Source of the DNA: Inquilinus limosus DSM 16000
Lineage (GTDB): Bacteria > Pseudomonadota > Alphaproteobacteria > DSM-16000 > Inquilinaceae
Length of the DNA: 64,000 nt
Assembly (NCBI RefSeq): GCF_000423185.1
Contig: NZ_AUHM01000001.1
Coordinates: 372,001 to 436,000, forward strand
Reading direction: 5' to 3'
Below are positions 1 to 8,585 of this stretch, piece by piece. The position numbers and the translations under genes are program-made. The notes beneath the pieces were generated by a model. The model was not told where the DNA came from and searched no databases. It was given only the letters and a program-made list of their open reading frames with translations. Positions within the stretch are counted from its first letter, which is position 1. Each line of letters starts with the position of its first letter.

Positions 1-35
1 GGCGGGAGCGGCTGCCGGAGATGCGGTGAGGGCGA

Positions 36-476
36 TCAGGCCGGCTCGGACCGGCTGGCGCCTTTCTCCCGGCGCTCCTTCTCCGCCAGCTGCTCATACT
101 CCTCGCGGATCTTGCGGATCTCCTCCTCGGAATGCTCCTCGAGGTCGAGCAGCGAGTTGCGGGCCGTCTTGGTGGCGCGGATCAGCTCGTCCAGCTTGAT
201 CTGCAGCGCGGCGGTGTCGCGGTTCTGGGTGCTCTGGATCAGGAACACCATCAGGAAGGTGACGATCGTCGTGGCCGTGTTCACGGTGAGCTGCCAGGAA
301 TCGGAAAAGCCGACGAACGGCCCGATCGCGGCCCAGACGACTATCGCAGCCGCCGCCACGATGAACGTGGCGGGATGGCCGGCGAACTGCGCGATCCGGG
401 TGGCGAAGCGGTCGAACCAGGGACTGTCCTTCACGGCATCCTCCGAACAATGGTGGATGCCGTGAAAACAGGACAA
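36..476 (-). CDS. Low-affinity iron permease family membrane protein
   Basis: 146 aa. Residues about 34-56 and 62-82 form two hydrophobic segments ([20 protein letters not shown] and [15 protein letters not shown]), followed by the [16 protein letters not shown] motif typical of the low-affinity iron permease (Fe_permease) family and a charged Glu/Arg-rich coiled C-terminus. These are short inner-membrane proteins whose transport role in bacteria is inferred from the fungal Fet4 name rather than demonstrated. It stands alone, with a palindromic repeat upstream. Family assignment is good; an iron-transport function is inference. Confidence 0.8.
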   Translation of the reverse strand: MSCFHGIHHCSEDAVKDSPWFDRFATRIAQFAGHPATFIVAAAAIVVWAAIGPFVGFSDSWQLTVNTATTIVTFLMVFLIQSTQNRDTAALQIKLDELIRATKTARNSLLDLEEHSEEEIRKIREEYEQLAEKERREKGASRSEPA

Positions 477-534
477 CCGGACGGATCGTGCCGAGACGGG
501 GCGGTGTTCAGAGGGCCTCCAGCCCTCCCCAAAC

Positions 535-612
535 TGTCATGCCCGGGCTTGACCCGGGCATCCAGCGGGTGTCGACGCTCTCTGGATTGCCGGGTCAAGC
601 CCGGCAATGACA
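535..612. repeat. Palindromic intergenic repeat (REP-like, type 1)
   Basis: Imperfect long palindrome with ends TGTCAT and ATGACA. Each arm carries its own GC hairpin (gcccgggcttgacccgggc and gccgggtcaagcccggc), around a central tccagc...tggat core. It sits between two genes transcribed leftward and fills most of the 171-bp gap. The architecture resembles dispersed REP/RPE-type elements of GC-rich alphaproteobacteria; the arm sequence differs from the other copies in this window. Confidence 0.75.
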
Positions 613-647
613 ACAAGGGGATAGTGTGAGGCGGCAATGGCCTTGCT

Positions 648-1478
648 TCACTTCCCCTGGTTCAGCGCCACCGGCAGCTTGTTGGCCTGCAGGCCGTACT
701 TGGCCAGGATCTGGTCGTAGGTGCCGTCGGCCTGCAGCTTCTCGACCGCCGCCTTCACCGCGTCGCGCAGCTGCGGCTCGCTCTTCAGCACCGGGATGCC
801 GACCAGGGACTCCGTGAAAGCCTCGCCGATCGGCACGTAGGTGTCGGGCTCCAGCGTCTGGAAATAGGGCAGCGTCTCGTTGCCCTGGGCCGCGGCCTGC
901 AGGCGCTGGGTCTTCAGCTGGGTGCGGGCGTCGGCCGAGCCTTCGGTGCCGACCACGGTGATCGCCGGCTTGCCCTTGGCGACGCAGTTGGCGTCGCTCC
1001 ACTCGCCGATCTGCTGCGGCCAGTTGGTCGAGCGGCTGGCGCCCACCGTCTTGCCGCACAGATCGTCGGTCGACTTGATCTCACCGGCCAGGGCCGTGAT
1101 CGTGTAGAACTGCGCGCCGGACTTCATGTAGTCGACGAAGTCGGCGATGTCGCGCCGCGCCGGCGTGTCGCTCATCCCCGCCATCACGATGTCGATGCGC
1201 CCGGTCTGCAGCGACGGCAGCATCTGGGCGAAGGCGATCTCCTGGAACTCGACCTCGACGCCCAGCTGCTTGGCGATCGCCCTGGCGAGGTCGATGTCGA
1301 CGCCCTGCAGCTCGTTGGTCGCCGGGTCCTTGAAGATGATCGGCGGGTAGTTGTTGTTGGTGCCGACGATGATCTTGCCGGCCTGCTTGATCCGGGCCGG
1401 CAGGTCCTGGGCGTCGGCCGGCACCGCGGCCAGCGCTGTGGTGGCCGCGAGGGCGGCAAGCAGAGCGATACGGGTCAT
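648..1478 (-). CDS. Amino-acid ABC transporter substrate-binding protein (family 3)
   Basis: 276 aa periplasmic solute-binding protein. A Sec signal peptide covers about residues 1-23 (LLAALAATTALAAVPADA). The mature part opens with the family 3 start (IIVGTNNNYPPIIFKD), followed by the GVDIDLARAIAKQLGVEVEF motif. It is the last gene of an operon argH-like, permease, ATPase, binding protein, so the ligand is probably a polar amino acid or the substrate of the lyase. A Shine-Dalgarno GGAGAGG precedes the ATG. Exact ligand unknown. Confidence 0.93.
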   Translation of the reverse strand: MTRIALLAALAATTALAAVPADAQDLPARIKQAGKIIVGTNNNYPPIIFKDPATNELQGVDIDLARAIAKQLGVEVEFQEIAFAQMLPSLQTGRIDIVMAGMSDTPARRDIADFVDYMKSGAQFYTITALAGEIKSTDDLCGKTVGASRSTNWPQQIGEWSDANCVAKGKPAITVVGTEGSADARTQLKTQRLQAAAQGNETLPYFQTLEPDTYVPIGEAFTESLVGIPVLKSEPQLRDAVKAAVEKLQADGTYDQILAKYGLQANKLPVALNQGK

Positions 1479-1512
1479 CTTGAGCCTCTCCTGTTGATAT
1501 CTGGTCCGCCGG

Positions 1513-2277
1513 TCACGACAGGACGGCGGCGATGAAGTCGCGGGTGCGCGCCTCGCGCGGGCTGCCCAGCACCTGCTGCGGCGGCCCGATCTCGACGATC
1601 CGGCCGCGGTCCATGAACACGACGCGGTTCGCCACCTCGCGGGCGAAGCCCAGCTCGTGCGTCACCACGATCATGGTCATGCCGCTGGCGGCGAGGTCGC
1701 GCATCACCGCCAGAACCTCGCCCACCAGCTCGGGGTCGAGGGCCGAGGTCGGCTCGTCGAACAGCATCAGCTTCGGCTTCATCGCCAGGGCGCGGGCGAT
1801 GGCGATGCGCTGCTGCTGGCCGCCGGACAGCTCGGCCGGATAGGCGTCGCGCTTGTCGGCCAGGCCGACGCGCCGCAGCAGGGCCATGGCCTCGGCGACC
1901 GCCTCGGTCTTCGGCCGCTTCTGCACCGTGACCGGGCCTTCGATGATGTTGGCCAGCACGGTCATATGCGCGAACAGGTTGAAGCGCTGGAACACCATGC
2001 CGCTGGCCAGGCGCTGGCGCGCCACCTCGCGGTCGGTCAGGGCGTAGAGGGCGTCGCCGTCGCGGCGGAAGCCGGCCAGCTCGCCATCGACCCAGACCGC
2101 GCCGCCGTCGACGCTCTCCAGCTGGTTGATGCAGCGCAACAGCGTGCTCTTGCCCGAGCCGGAGGGGCCGATGATGCACAACACCTCGCCGCGCTCGACC
2201 TGCAGCGACACGCCCTGCAGCGCGTGCAGCGACCCGAAATGCTTGTGGACATCGGCGGCGACCACCATCGGCGGCAT
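1513..2277 (-). CDS. Amino-acid ABC transporter ATP-binding protein
   Basis: 254 aa cytoplasmic ATPase of the polar amino-acid uptake (GlnQ/HisP) type. Walker [10 protein letters not shown] is near residue 38, the signature LSGGQQQR and Walker [15 protein letters not shown] follow, and the H-loop is in VVTHELGFA. It starts 3 nt after the permease stop and shares its operon with the binding protein and the argH-like gene. Confidence 0.95.
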   Translation of the reverse strand: MPPMVVAADVHKHFGSLHALQGVSLQVERGEVLCIIGPSGSGKSTLLRCINQLESVDGGAVWVDGELAGFRRDGDALYALTDREVARQRLASGMVFQRFNLFAHMTVLANIIEGPVTVQKRPKTEAVAEAMALLRRVGLADKRDAYPAELSGGQQQRIAIARALAMKPKLMLFDEPTSALDPELVGEVLAVMRDLAASGMTMIVVTHELGFAREVANRVVFMDRGRIVEIGPPQQVLGSPREARTRDFIAAVLS

Positions 2278-2280
2278 GGC

Positions 2281-3153
2281 TCAGGCCTCCTTGGGCTGGT
2301 CGATGACGACGCGCTTGCCGTGCCGGTCGCCGCGGCCGCGGGCGAAATGCTTCTCCAGGAAATGCTGGCCGATGCTGAGCAGGGTGACCACGACCAGGTA
2401 CCAGATCGCGGCGACGATCAGCAGCTCGATCACCCGGGCGTTGGCGTAGTAGATGGTCTGGGCGTTGCGCAGCATCTCGGCATACTGGATGACGCTGGCG
2501 ACCGAGGTGAGCTTGACCATGCTGATCACCTCGTTGCCGACCGGCGGGATGATCACCCGCATCGCCTGCGGCAGCACGATCCGGCGCAGCGCCACCAGGC
2601 GGGTCATGCCGATCGCCTTGGCGGCCTCGGTCTGGCCGAGATCGACCGACAGGATGCCGCCGCGCACCACCTCGGCCGTGTAGGCGCCCTGGTTGATGCC
2701 GAGGCCCAGCAGCGTCGCCACGAAGGGGGTGATCAGGTCGACCGTCCGCCCCTCGAACAGGCCGGGGATGCCGATCACCGGGAACACCAGCGCCAGGTTG
2801 AACCACAGCAGCAGTTGCAGCAGCAGCGGCGTGCCGCGGAAAAACCAGATGTAGCCGACCGCCACGGTCTTCAGCACCGGGTTGGGCGACATCACCATGA
2901 TCGCGAAGAGGACGCCGAGCGCGATGCCCAGCGCCATGGCGCAGACTGTCATCAGGATGGTGTTGGCCAGGCCCGACAGGATCGCCGGGGCGGTGAAGAA
3001 CTGGCCGACCACGGCCCAGGCGATCTGGCCCTCGGCGAAGGCCTTCACGATCGCCGCCAGGGCCAGCAGGATCAGCGCCGCCGCGACCCAGCGGCCATAG
3101 TGCCGGCGCGGCACATGGCGCAGATGGGCGATGGAATAGGTCGTGTCGGTCAT
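2281..3153 (-). CDS. Amino-acid ABC transporter permease
   Basis: 290 aa inner-membrane permease of the HisM/GlnP type, with about five to six hydrophobic segments, the RGTPLLLQL motif and the EAAKAIGMT EAA loop that contacts the ATPase. The reading frame extends further upstream into argH, but ATG at 3153 (MTDTTYSIAHLRH) begins just after the argH stop and is preceded by a GGGGAGG Shine-Dalgarno, so it is the supported start. It is a single-permease system, so it probably acts as a homodimer. Confidence 0.93.
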   Translation of the reverse strand: MTDTTYSIAHLRHVPRRHYGRWVAAALILLALAAIVKAFAEGQIAWAVVGQFFTAPAILSGLANTILMTVCAMALGIALGVLFAIMVMSPNPVLKTVAVGYIWFFRGTPLLLQLLLWFNLALVFPVIGIPGLFEGRTVDLITPFVATLLGLGINQGAYTAEVVRGGILSVDLGQTEAAKAIGMTRLVALRRIVLPQAMRVIIPPVGNEVISMVKLTSVASVIQYAEMLRNAQTIYYANARVIELLIVAAIWYLVVVTLLSIGQHFLEKHFARGRGDRHGKRVVIDQPKEA

Positions 3154-3169
3154 CCGCGCCCCTCCCCGT

Positions 3170-4594
3170 TCAGGCCCGTGGTCCGTCATAGGCCCGGGCC
3201 CAGCTGTCCTGCTCGACCAGCAGCTCGCGCAGCCGGGCCAGCTGCTCGCGCACCCGGTCCGGCGCGGTGCCGCCATGGCCCGACCGGGCGGCCACCGCCG
3301 CCTCCGGCGTCAGGCAGGACCGGATCTCCGGCGCCAGCCGCGGATCGACCGCCGCCAGGTCGGAATCCTCCAGCTCCTCCAGCCCGATGCCGCGGTCCTC
3401 GCAGCGGCGGACCAGGGCGCCGGTGATCTCATGCGCCTCGGAGAAGGGCACGCCGCGCCGGGCCAGCCAGTCCGCCACCTCGGTCGCAAGGGTGAAGCCC
3501 TCGACCGACTGGCGCCGCAGCGTCTCGACATTCACGCGCATGGTGCGGACCATCCCGGCCATGGCCGGCAGCACGGCGTCGAGCGTGTCGACCGCCTCGA
3601 AGGCCGCACGCTTGTCCTCGACCAGGTCGCGGTTGTAGGCGAAGGGCAGGCCCTTCAGCGCCGTCAGCATCGCGGTCAGCCCGCCGATCAGCCGGGACGC
3701 CCGGCCGCGCGTCAGCTCGGCGATGTCGGCGTTCTTCTTCTGCGGCATGATCGAGGAGCCGGTGGCGTAGGCATCGTCCAGCTCGACCCAGCGGAACTGG
3801 CGCGACGACCACAGGAACACCTCCTCCGCCAGCCGCGACAGGTGCACCGACAGCATCGCGGCGACGAACAGGAACTCCGCCACGTGGTCGCGGCTGCCGA
3901 CCGCGTCGATCGAGTTCTCGCAGGGGCTGTCATAGCCTAGCTCCGCCGCCGACAGGTCGGGCCGCAGGGCGATGGCGGAGCCGGCCAGCGCGGCGGCGCC
4001 GAGCGGCGAGCGGGCGCTGCGCCGGTCCCAGTCCTGCAGCCGCTCGACGTCGCGGGCGAAGGTCTGGGCATGGGCCAGAAGCTGATGGGCGAAGGTGACC
4101 GGCTGGGCCGGCTGCAGATGGGTGAAGCCGGGCGCCAGCGTCTCGACATGCGCCTCGGCCTGCGCCACCAGCGCCTGCTGCAGCGCCATCACATGGCCGG
4201 CGAGGCGGCGGGCGACGTCGCGCAGATAGAGCTTCAGGTCGTTCGCCGCCTGGTCGTTGCGCGACCGGCCGGCGCGCAGCTTGCCGCCGAGGGGTCCGAG
4301 CCGTTCGGTCAGCGCGCGCTCGAGGAAGGTGTGGACGTCCTCGTCGCCCTCGTTCGGCCGCACGGTCCCAGCGGCGACGTCGCGCGCCAGATCGGACAGG
4401 GCCGCGGCGATCGTGCCGCCCTCGGCCTCGGTCAGGATACCGGCGCGAACCAGCTCGCGCGCATGGGCGGCCGAGGCCGCGAGGTCGTAGGGCGCGAGGC
4501 GGAAATGGCTGGGGTCGGAGCGCGACAGGGCCATCAGCTCCGGCGCGGGCGCGGCGCGGAAGCGGGCGCCCCAGAGACGGGTCGGTTCGGTCAT
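3170..4594 (-). CDS. Argininosuccinate lyase family protein (argH paralogue)
   Basis: 474 aa member of the fumarase/aspartase superfamily. It has the N-terminal LWGARF, the TGRSRNDQ-like AGRSRNDQAANDL, GFTHLQPAQPVTFAHQ with the catalytic His, and the Ser loop GSSIMPQKKNADIAELTRG. Canonical argininosuccinate lyase splits argininosuccinate to arginine and fumarate. Here the first gene of an amino-acid ABC transporter operon is the lyase, and the usual VSDRD signature reads VGSRDH, so a catabolic C-N lyase acting on an imported N-succinyl-type compound is possible. Start chosen at MTEPTRLWG, not the upstream in-frame ATG. Biosynthetic ArgH cannot be excluded. Confidence 0.85.
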   Translation of the reverse strand: MTEPTRLWGARFRAAPAPELMALSRSDPSHFRLAPYDLAASAAHARELVRAGILTEAEGGTIAAALSDLARDVAAGTVRPNEGDEDVHTFLERALTERLGPLGGKLRAGRSRNDQAANDLKLYLRDVARRLAGHVMALQQALVAQAEAHVETLAPGFTHLQPAQPVTFAHQLLAHAQTFARDVERLQDWDRRSARSPLGAAALAGSAIALRPDLSAAELGYDSPCENSIDAVGSRDHVAEFLFVAAMLSVHLSRLAEEVFLWSSRQFRWVELDDAYATGSSIMPQKKNADIAELTRGRASRLIGGLTAMLTALKGLPFAYNRDLVEDKRAAFEAVDTLDAVLPAMAGMVRTMRVNVETLRRQSVEGFTLATEVADWLARRGVPFSEAHEITGALVRRCEDRGIGLEELEDSDLAAVDPRLAPEIRSCLTPEAAVAARSGHGGTAPDRVREQLARLRELLVEQDSWARAYDGPRA

Positions 4595-4648
4595 GCTTGC
4601 CCCCTGTTCAGGGCCCGGATGCTGGCAACCTGCGGGGGAAGCCACAAT

Positions 4649-4661
4649 GGAAATGATTTCC
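4649..4661. promoter_or_regulatory. Candidate LysR operator, perfect palindrome
   Basis: GGAAATGATTTCC is a perfect 6-bp inverted repeat with a 1-bp centre. It lies in the 126-bp gap between the divergent argH-like/ABC operon and the LysR gene, the position expected for the regulator's binding site. Binding is inference. Confidence 0.5.
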
Positions 4662-4720
4662 CCGGGATAGTCGGAATTGGAATATCGTGCGCGCCAGTCC
4701 AATCGGTCATATCGAGAGTC

Positions 4721-5626
4721 ATGCCGCCGAGCCCCCTACCCTCCACCACCGCGCTGCGCGTCCTGGCCGCGCTGGTCGAGCACGGTTCGGCCTCCGAGGC
4801 GGCGAAGAGCGTGAACCTGACCCAGAGCGCGGTCAGCAAGCAGCTGCGCAGCCTGGAGGAGATCGCCGGCATGCCGCTGTTCACCCGCACCGGCCGCGGC
4901 CTGGTGCCGACCGAGGCCGGGCGGATCTTCGTCACCCAGGCGCGGATCGCGCTGGGGGCGCTGGAGACTGCGGCCGGGCGGATCGCGGCGCTGCGCGGGT
5001 CGCCCAACGCCATCCGGCTGCATGTCCTGCCGATCCTGGGCGACCGCTGGCTGGTGCCGCGGCTGTCGCTGCTGGCCAAGGCGAGGCCGGAGCTGGAGGT
5101 GCAGTTCACCACCCAGGCCACCGGCGACACGATCGAGGAGGCCGACGGCGTGTTCCGCTTCGGCGAGGGCGACTGGCCCGGCCAGCAGCGGGCGGACTAC
5201 CTGTTCGGCCGTAACGTGGCGCTGGTCGGGGCGCCGTCGCTCTTGGCCCGGATGGGCGGCATCCGGACGGCGGAGGATGTGCGGCGCTACACCGTGCTGG
5301 ACCACCGCCACACGCCGCTGCGCTGGAGCGAGTTCGCCGAGGCGCAGGGGCTGGCCGAGTTCGCCCCGGCGCATATGGTCCATTTCGGCTTCTACGCCCT
5401 GGTGATCCGCGCCGCCATCGCCGGCCAGGGCCTGGCCCTGGTGCCGCGCTGCCTGATCGAGGAGGAATTGCTGACCGGGCGCTTGGTCAATCCGGAAGGC
5501 CTCGGCTTCCACAGCCGCCACGGCTATTGGTTCACTGTGCCGGCGGACCGGACGCCGCGGCCCGGCCTGATCGCCTTCCGCGACTGGCTGCTGGACGAGG
5601 CACGGAGGCTGGGGGCTGGGATGTAA
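4721..5626 (+). CDS. LysR-family transcriptional regulator
   Basis: 301 aa. An N-terminal winged helix (residues about 8-67; ASEAAKSVNLTQSAVSKQLRSLEE) is followed by a periplasmic-binding-like effector domain with LHVLPILGDRWLVPRL, the GcvA-type pattern. It is divergent from the lyase/ABC operon and probably controls it. The start at MPPSPLPSTTALR places the helix-turn-helix at the usual distance from the N-terminus; the open frame extends upstream but runs antisense through argH. Confidence 0.92.
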   Translation: MPPSPLPSTTALRVLAALVEHGSASEAAKSVNLTQSAVSKQLRSLEEIAGMPLFTRTGRGLVPTEAGRIFVTQARIALGALETAAGRIAALRGSPNAIRLHVLPILGDRWLVPRLSLLAKARPELEVQFTTQATGDTIEEADGVFRFGEGDWPGQQRADYLFGRNVALVGAPSLLARMGGIRTAEDVRRYTVLDHRHTPLRWSEFAEAQGLAEFAPAHMVHFGFYALVIRAAIAGQGLALVPRCLIEEELLTGRLVNPEGLGFHSRHGYWFTVPADRTPRPGLIAFRDWLLDEARRLGAGM

Positions 5627-5657
5627 GGGTCGAGAGGGGTTAGTGCCTGTTTTGAAT

Positions 5658-5751
5658 CCGTCATGGCGAGCCCCGCAGGGGCGTGGCCATCCAGGGCCGC
5701 TCGCATTGGCCCCTGGATGGCCACGTCGGCTTCGCCTCCTCGCCATGACGG
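5658..5751. repeat. Palindromic intergenic repeat (type 2)
   Basis: A 94-bp near-palindrome with ends CCGTCATGGCGAG and CTCGCCATGACGG, and internal gtggccatccagg and cctggatggccac arms. It fills the gap between the LysR gene and the cupin gene. The same arms recur at 14269-14365. It is probably a mobilisable REP/MITE-like element rather than a terminator for one gene. Confidence 0.8.
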
Positions 5752-5809
5752 TTCTGGATAACGGATGCTCAGAGCGCAACCGGCCCGAAACCAAAGGGAG
5801 AGAACCGCC

Positions 5810-6154
5810 ATGAAGCCCGTCATCGACCGCCATGAATGGGCCGAGGATCCCGAGCGCTGGCACGGCGAGATCCAGCTCGGCTGCTACGGCGCGAACGTCT
5901 CGGTGATCTTCGTCGACCTCGCCGAGCCCGGCGGCGGGCCGAAGCTGCACCGCCACCCCTATCCCGAGACCTTCATCCTCCGCGCCGGCCGCACCCGGTT
6001 CACTCTCGGCGACCGGGAGATCCTGGCCGAAGCCGGGCAGATCGTGGTGGTGCCGCCTGACACGCCGCACAAATTCACCAATGCCGGCCCCGGCCCGCTG
6101 CAGACCATCGACATCCACGAGAACGGCACCTTCATCACCGAATGGCTCGAATGA
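5810..6154 (+). CDS. Cupin domain-containing protein
   Basis: 114 aa single-domain cupin. Motif 1 (GGGPKLHRHPYPETFILRAG) supplies two His and one Glu as likely metal ligands; motif 2 (VVVPPDTPHKFTNAGPGP) supplies a further His. Small stand-alone cupins act as sugar or metabolite isomerases, dioxygenases or sensors, and the substrate is not evident. ATG at 5810 follows AAAGGGAGAG; the ORF upstream of it overlaps the repeat. Confidence 0.88.
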   Translation: MKPVIDRHEWAEDPERWHGEIQLGCYGANVSVIFVDLAEPGGGPKLHRHPYPETFILRAGRTRFTLGDREILAEAGQIVVVPPDTPHKFTNAGPGPLQTIDIHENGTFITEWLE

Positions 6155-6223
6155 GCCGATCGCGCTGGCTCAAGCCGGCCAGGGCCGCTAGGACAGACAG
6201 ACGAGTGATCTGAGGCGACCGGC

Positions 6224-7489
6224 ATGGATGCGCGGATACAGGGTTTGACGATCAAGGCGCCGGGCCGCCCGCTGACCGGTCGGGTCACCCCGCCGGGATC
6301 GAAGTCGATCACCAACCGCGTCCTGCTGCTGGCGGCGCTGGCCCGCGGCACCAGCCGCCTGACCGGCGCGCTGAAGAGCGACGACACCAAGCTGATGGCG
6401 GCGGCCCTGCGCGCCATGGGTGTGGCGGTCGAGGAGCCGGATGACACCAGCTTCACGGTCACCGGCACCGGCCGGCTGCAGGCCCCGGCCGGGCCGCTGT
6501 TCCTGGGCAATGCCGGCACCGCGACGCGCTTCCTGACCGCCGCCGTCACCATGGTCGACGGCACCGTGGTGGTGGATGGTGACGCGCATATGCGCAAGCG
6601 GCCGATCGGGCCGCTGGTCCAGGCGCTGCGTTCGCTCGGCATCGAAATCACCGACACCAATGGCTGCCCGCCGGTGACGGTGCGCGGCCGCGGCCCCTTT
6701 GCCGCCGGCCGGGTCGAGATCGACGGCGGCCTGTCCAGCCAGTACATCTCCGCCCTCCTCATGGCCGCCGCCTGCGGCACCGGCCCGGTCGAGGTGGCGC
6801 TGACCGGCAAGGAGATCGGCGCCCGCGGCTATGTCGACCTGACCGTCGCGGCGATGCTGGCCTTCGGGGCGGAGGTGGAGCAGCTGGACGAGGCGACCTG
6901 GCGGGTGCAGCCGACCGGCTACCGCGCCGCCGATCACCGGATCGAGCCCGACGCCTCGGCCGCGACCTATCTGTGGGGCGCCGAGGTGCTGACCGGCGGC
7001 GCCATCGACCTGGGCGTTCCGGCGGCCGCCTTCACCCAGCCGGACGCCAAGGCCCAGGCGCTGATCGCGCAGTTCCCTCACCTGCCGGCGGTGATCGACG
7101 GGTCGCAGATGCAGGACGCGGTGCCGACCCTGGCGGTGCTGGCGGCGTTCAACGAGACGCCGGTGCGCTTCACCGGCATCGCCAACCTCCGGGTCAAGGA
7201 ATGCGACCGCGTCGCCGCGCTGGCGACCGAGCTGTCGCGCATCCGCCCGGGCCTCGGCCGCGAGGAGGGCAACGACCTGATCGTAGCCTCGGACCCCAGC
7301 CTGGCCGGCCAGGTGCTGCCGACCCGGATCGAGACCTATGCCGACCACCGCATCGCCATGAGCTTCGCCCTGGCCGGGCTGAAGATCGGCGGCATCACCA
7401 TCCTCGACCCCGGCTGCGTCGCCAAGACCTATCCCGGCTATTGGGACGCCTTGGCCTCGCTCGGTGTCACTTACGACGAAGTGGCCTGA
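6224..7489 (+). CDS. aroA: 3-phosphoshikimate 1-carboxyvinyltransferase (EPSP synthase)
   Basis: 421 aa cytosolic shikimate-pathway enzyme that transfers enolpyruvate from PEP to shikimate-3-phosphate. It has PPGSKSITNRVLLLAAL (PEP/S3P Lys), SSQYISALLMAA, LRVKECDRVAALATEL and DHRIAMSFALAGL. The glycine-rich loop reads GNAGTATRFL (residues 95-104), where class I enzymes usually have GNAGTAMRPL; the position equivalent to E. coli Pro101 is Phe. Its 3' end overlaps the convergent EamA pseudogene by 19 bp. Confidence 0.95.
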   Translation: MDARIQGLTIKAPGRPLTGRVTPPGSKSITNRVLLLAALARGTSRLTGALKSDDTKLMAAALRAMGVAVEEPDDTSFTVTGTGRLQAPAGPLFLGNAGTATRFLTAAVTMVDGTVVVDGDAHMRKRPIGPLVQALRSLGIEITDTNGCPPVTVRGRGPFAAGRVEIDGGLSSQYISALLMAAACGTGPVEVALTGKEIGARGYVDLTVAAMLAFGAEVEQLDEATWRVQPTGYRAADHRIEPDASAATYLWGAEVLTGGAIDLGVPAAAFTQPDAKAQALIAQFPHLPAVIDGSQMQDAVPTLAVLAAFNETPVRFTGIANLRVKECDRVAALATELSRIRPGLGREEGNDLIVASDPSLAGQVLPTRIETYADHRIAMSFALAGLKIGGITILDPGCVAKTYPGYWDALASLGVTYDEVA

Positions 7490-8437
7490 CCGAACGATCG
7501 GTCAAAGATACGGCGCACCATCGCGACCAGCCGCCCGTCGAGGGCGATCAGGCCGAGCGCGATCAGCGCCATGCCGAGCCAGGCGCGCAGCGACAGGGCC
7601 TCGGCGAGCACGAGGTGGCCGAGCAGCATCGCGCTGGGCGGGATCAGCAGCGTCACCAGCGCCGTGCTGGTGGCGCCGACCCGGGCCAGCAGCTTGAAGT
7701 AGAGGACATAGGCCAGCGCGGTGCTGAGCAGCGCGAGCCCGACGAGCGACAGCAGCGTGGCCCAGCCCGGCACCGGCAACGACCATGGCTGGTCGACCAG
7801 GCAGACGAGGGGCAGCATCATCAGGCTGGTGGCGCTGACCTGGCCGGTGGCGGTGACCATCGGCGGCAGCGCCCGGAAGCGCCGGCCGAAGATGGTGGCG
7901 AAGCCGTAGGACAGGGCGGCGCCCAGCACCGCGAGCTGCGCCAGCACCTCGCCGCCGAGCCCGCCCAGCCTGCGGGCCGATCATCACCGCCACCCCGGCG
8001 AGGCCGAGCAGCACCCCGGCCAGACGCTTCGGCGTCAGCTTCTCGTCCGCGGTCAGGACATGGGCCACCAGCACGGTGAACAGCGGCGTGGTGGCGTTGA
8101 GGATGGCGGCGAGCCCGCTGCCGATCCGGATCTGGCCCCAGAAGATCAGGCTGAACGGGATCAGGTTGTTGAGCAGCCCCATGCCGAAGAAGGCGGCCCG
8201 GACCCGCCGGTCCCGCGGCATCGCCTGGCCGATCAGCCGCAGCACCAGCAGCAGCGCGACGGCCGCCAGCCCGACCCGGGCGAGGACGATGCTCAGCGGC
8301 GGCAGTTCGGCCACCGCCACCTTGGCGAAGAAGAACGACCCGCCCCAGACGAGCGACAGGGCGACCAGCAGCAGCCAGTCGGCGAAGCCCATGGGCGGCG
8401 GCGCCGCTGGACGAAGGTGCGGAGAGGTGGAGGCCAT
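7471..8437 (-). pseudogene. EamA/DMT-family exporter, frameshifted
   Basis: The two halves of one ten-helix drug/metabolite transporter lie in different frames. The N-terminal half (WLLLVALSLVWGGSFFFAKV ... GLAGVAVMIGPQA) ends near 7970, and the C-terminal half (LAQLAVLGAALSYGFATIFG ... DRSFGQATSS) continues one base out of frame. Removing one G from the GGG run at 7964-7966 (minus strand) joins them as AGGLGGEVLAQLAVL, the normal EamA linker. Start could be 8437 or the ATG at 8392 (MGFADWLL). It is either a pseudogene or a base-calling error. Confidence 0.8.
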
Positions 8438-8585
8438 GCCCTGTTCTCGCCGGAGCGGCGGCCAGCTGCCATCCGGATCTTGCGATCGAATCCGTGTCGC
8501 GCAGGACTGGCCCGAGAAAGCATCGGAGCACGGGCGGCGCCGGATCGTCTAGCAAGGAATGAGGTCCGCCGCCCGGAGACATGCC

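Noticed and set aside
7964-7966. Programmed +1 frameshifting in the EamA gene.
   Set aside because: No slippery heptamer or stop-codon signal; a one-base indel is simpler.
8076-8552. A 158-aa plus-strand ORF opposite the EamA gene.
   Set aside because: Ser/Arg-rich composition with no domain; antisense to clear EamA halves.
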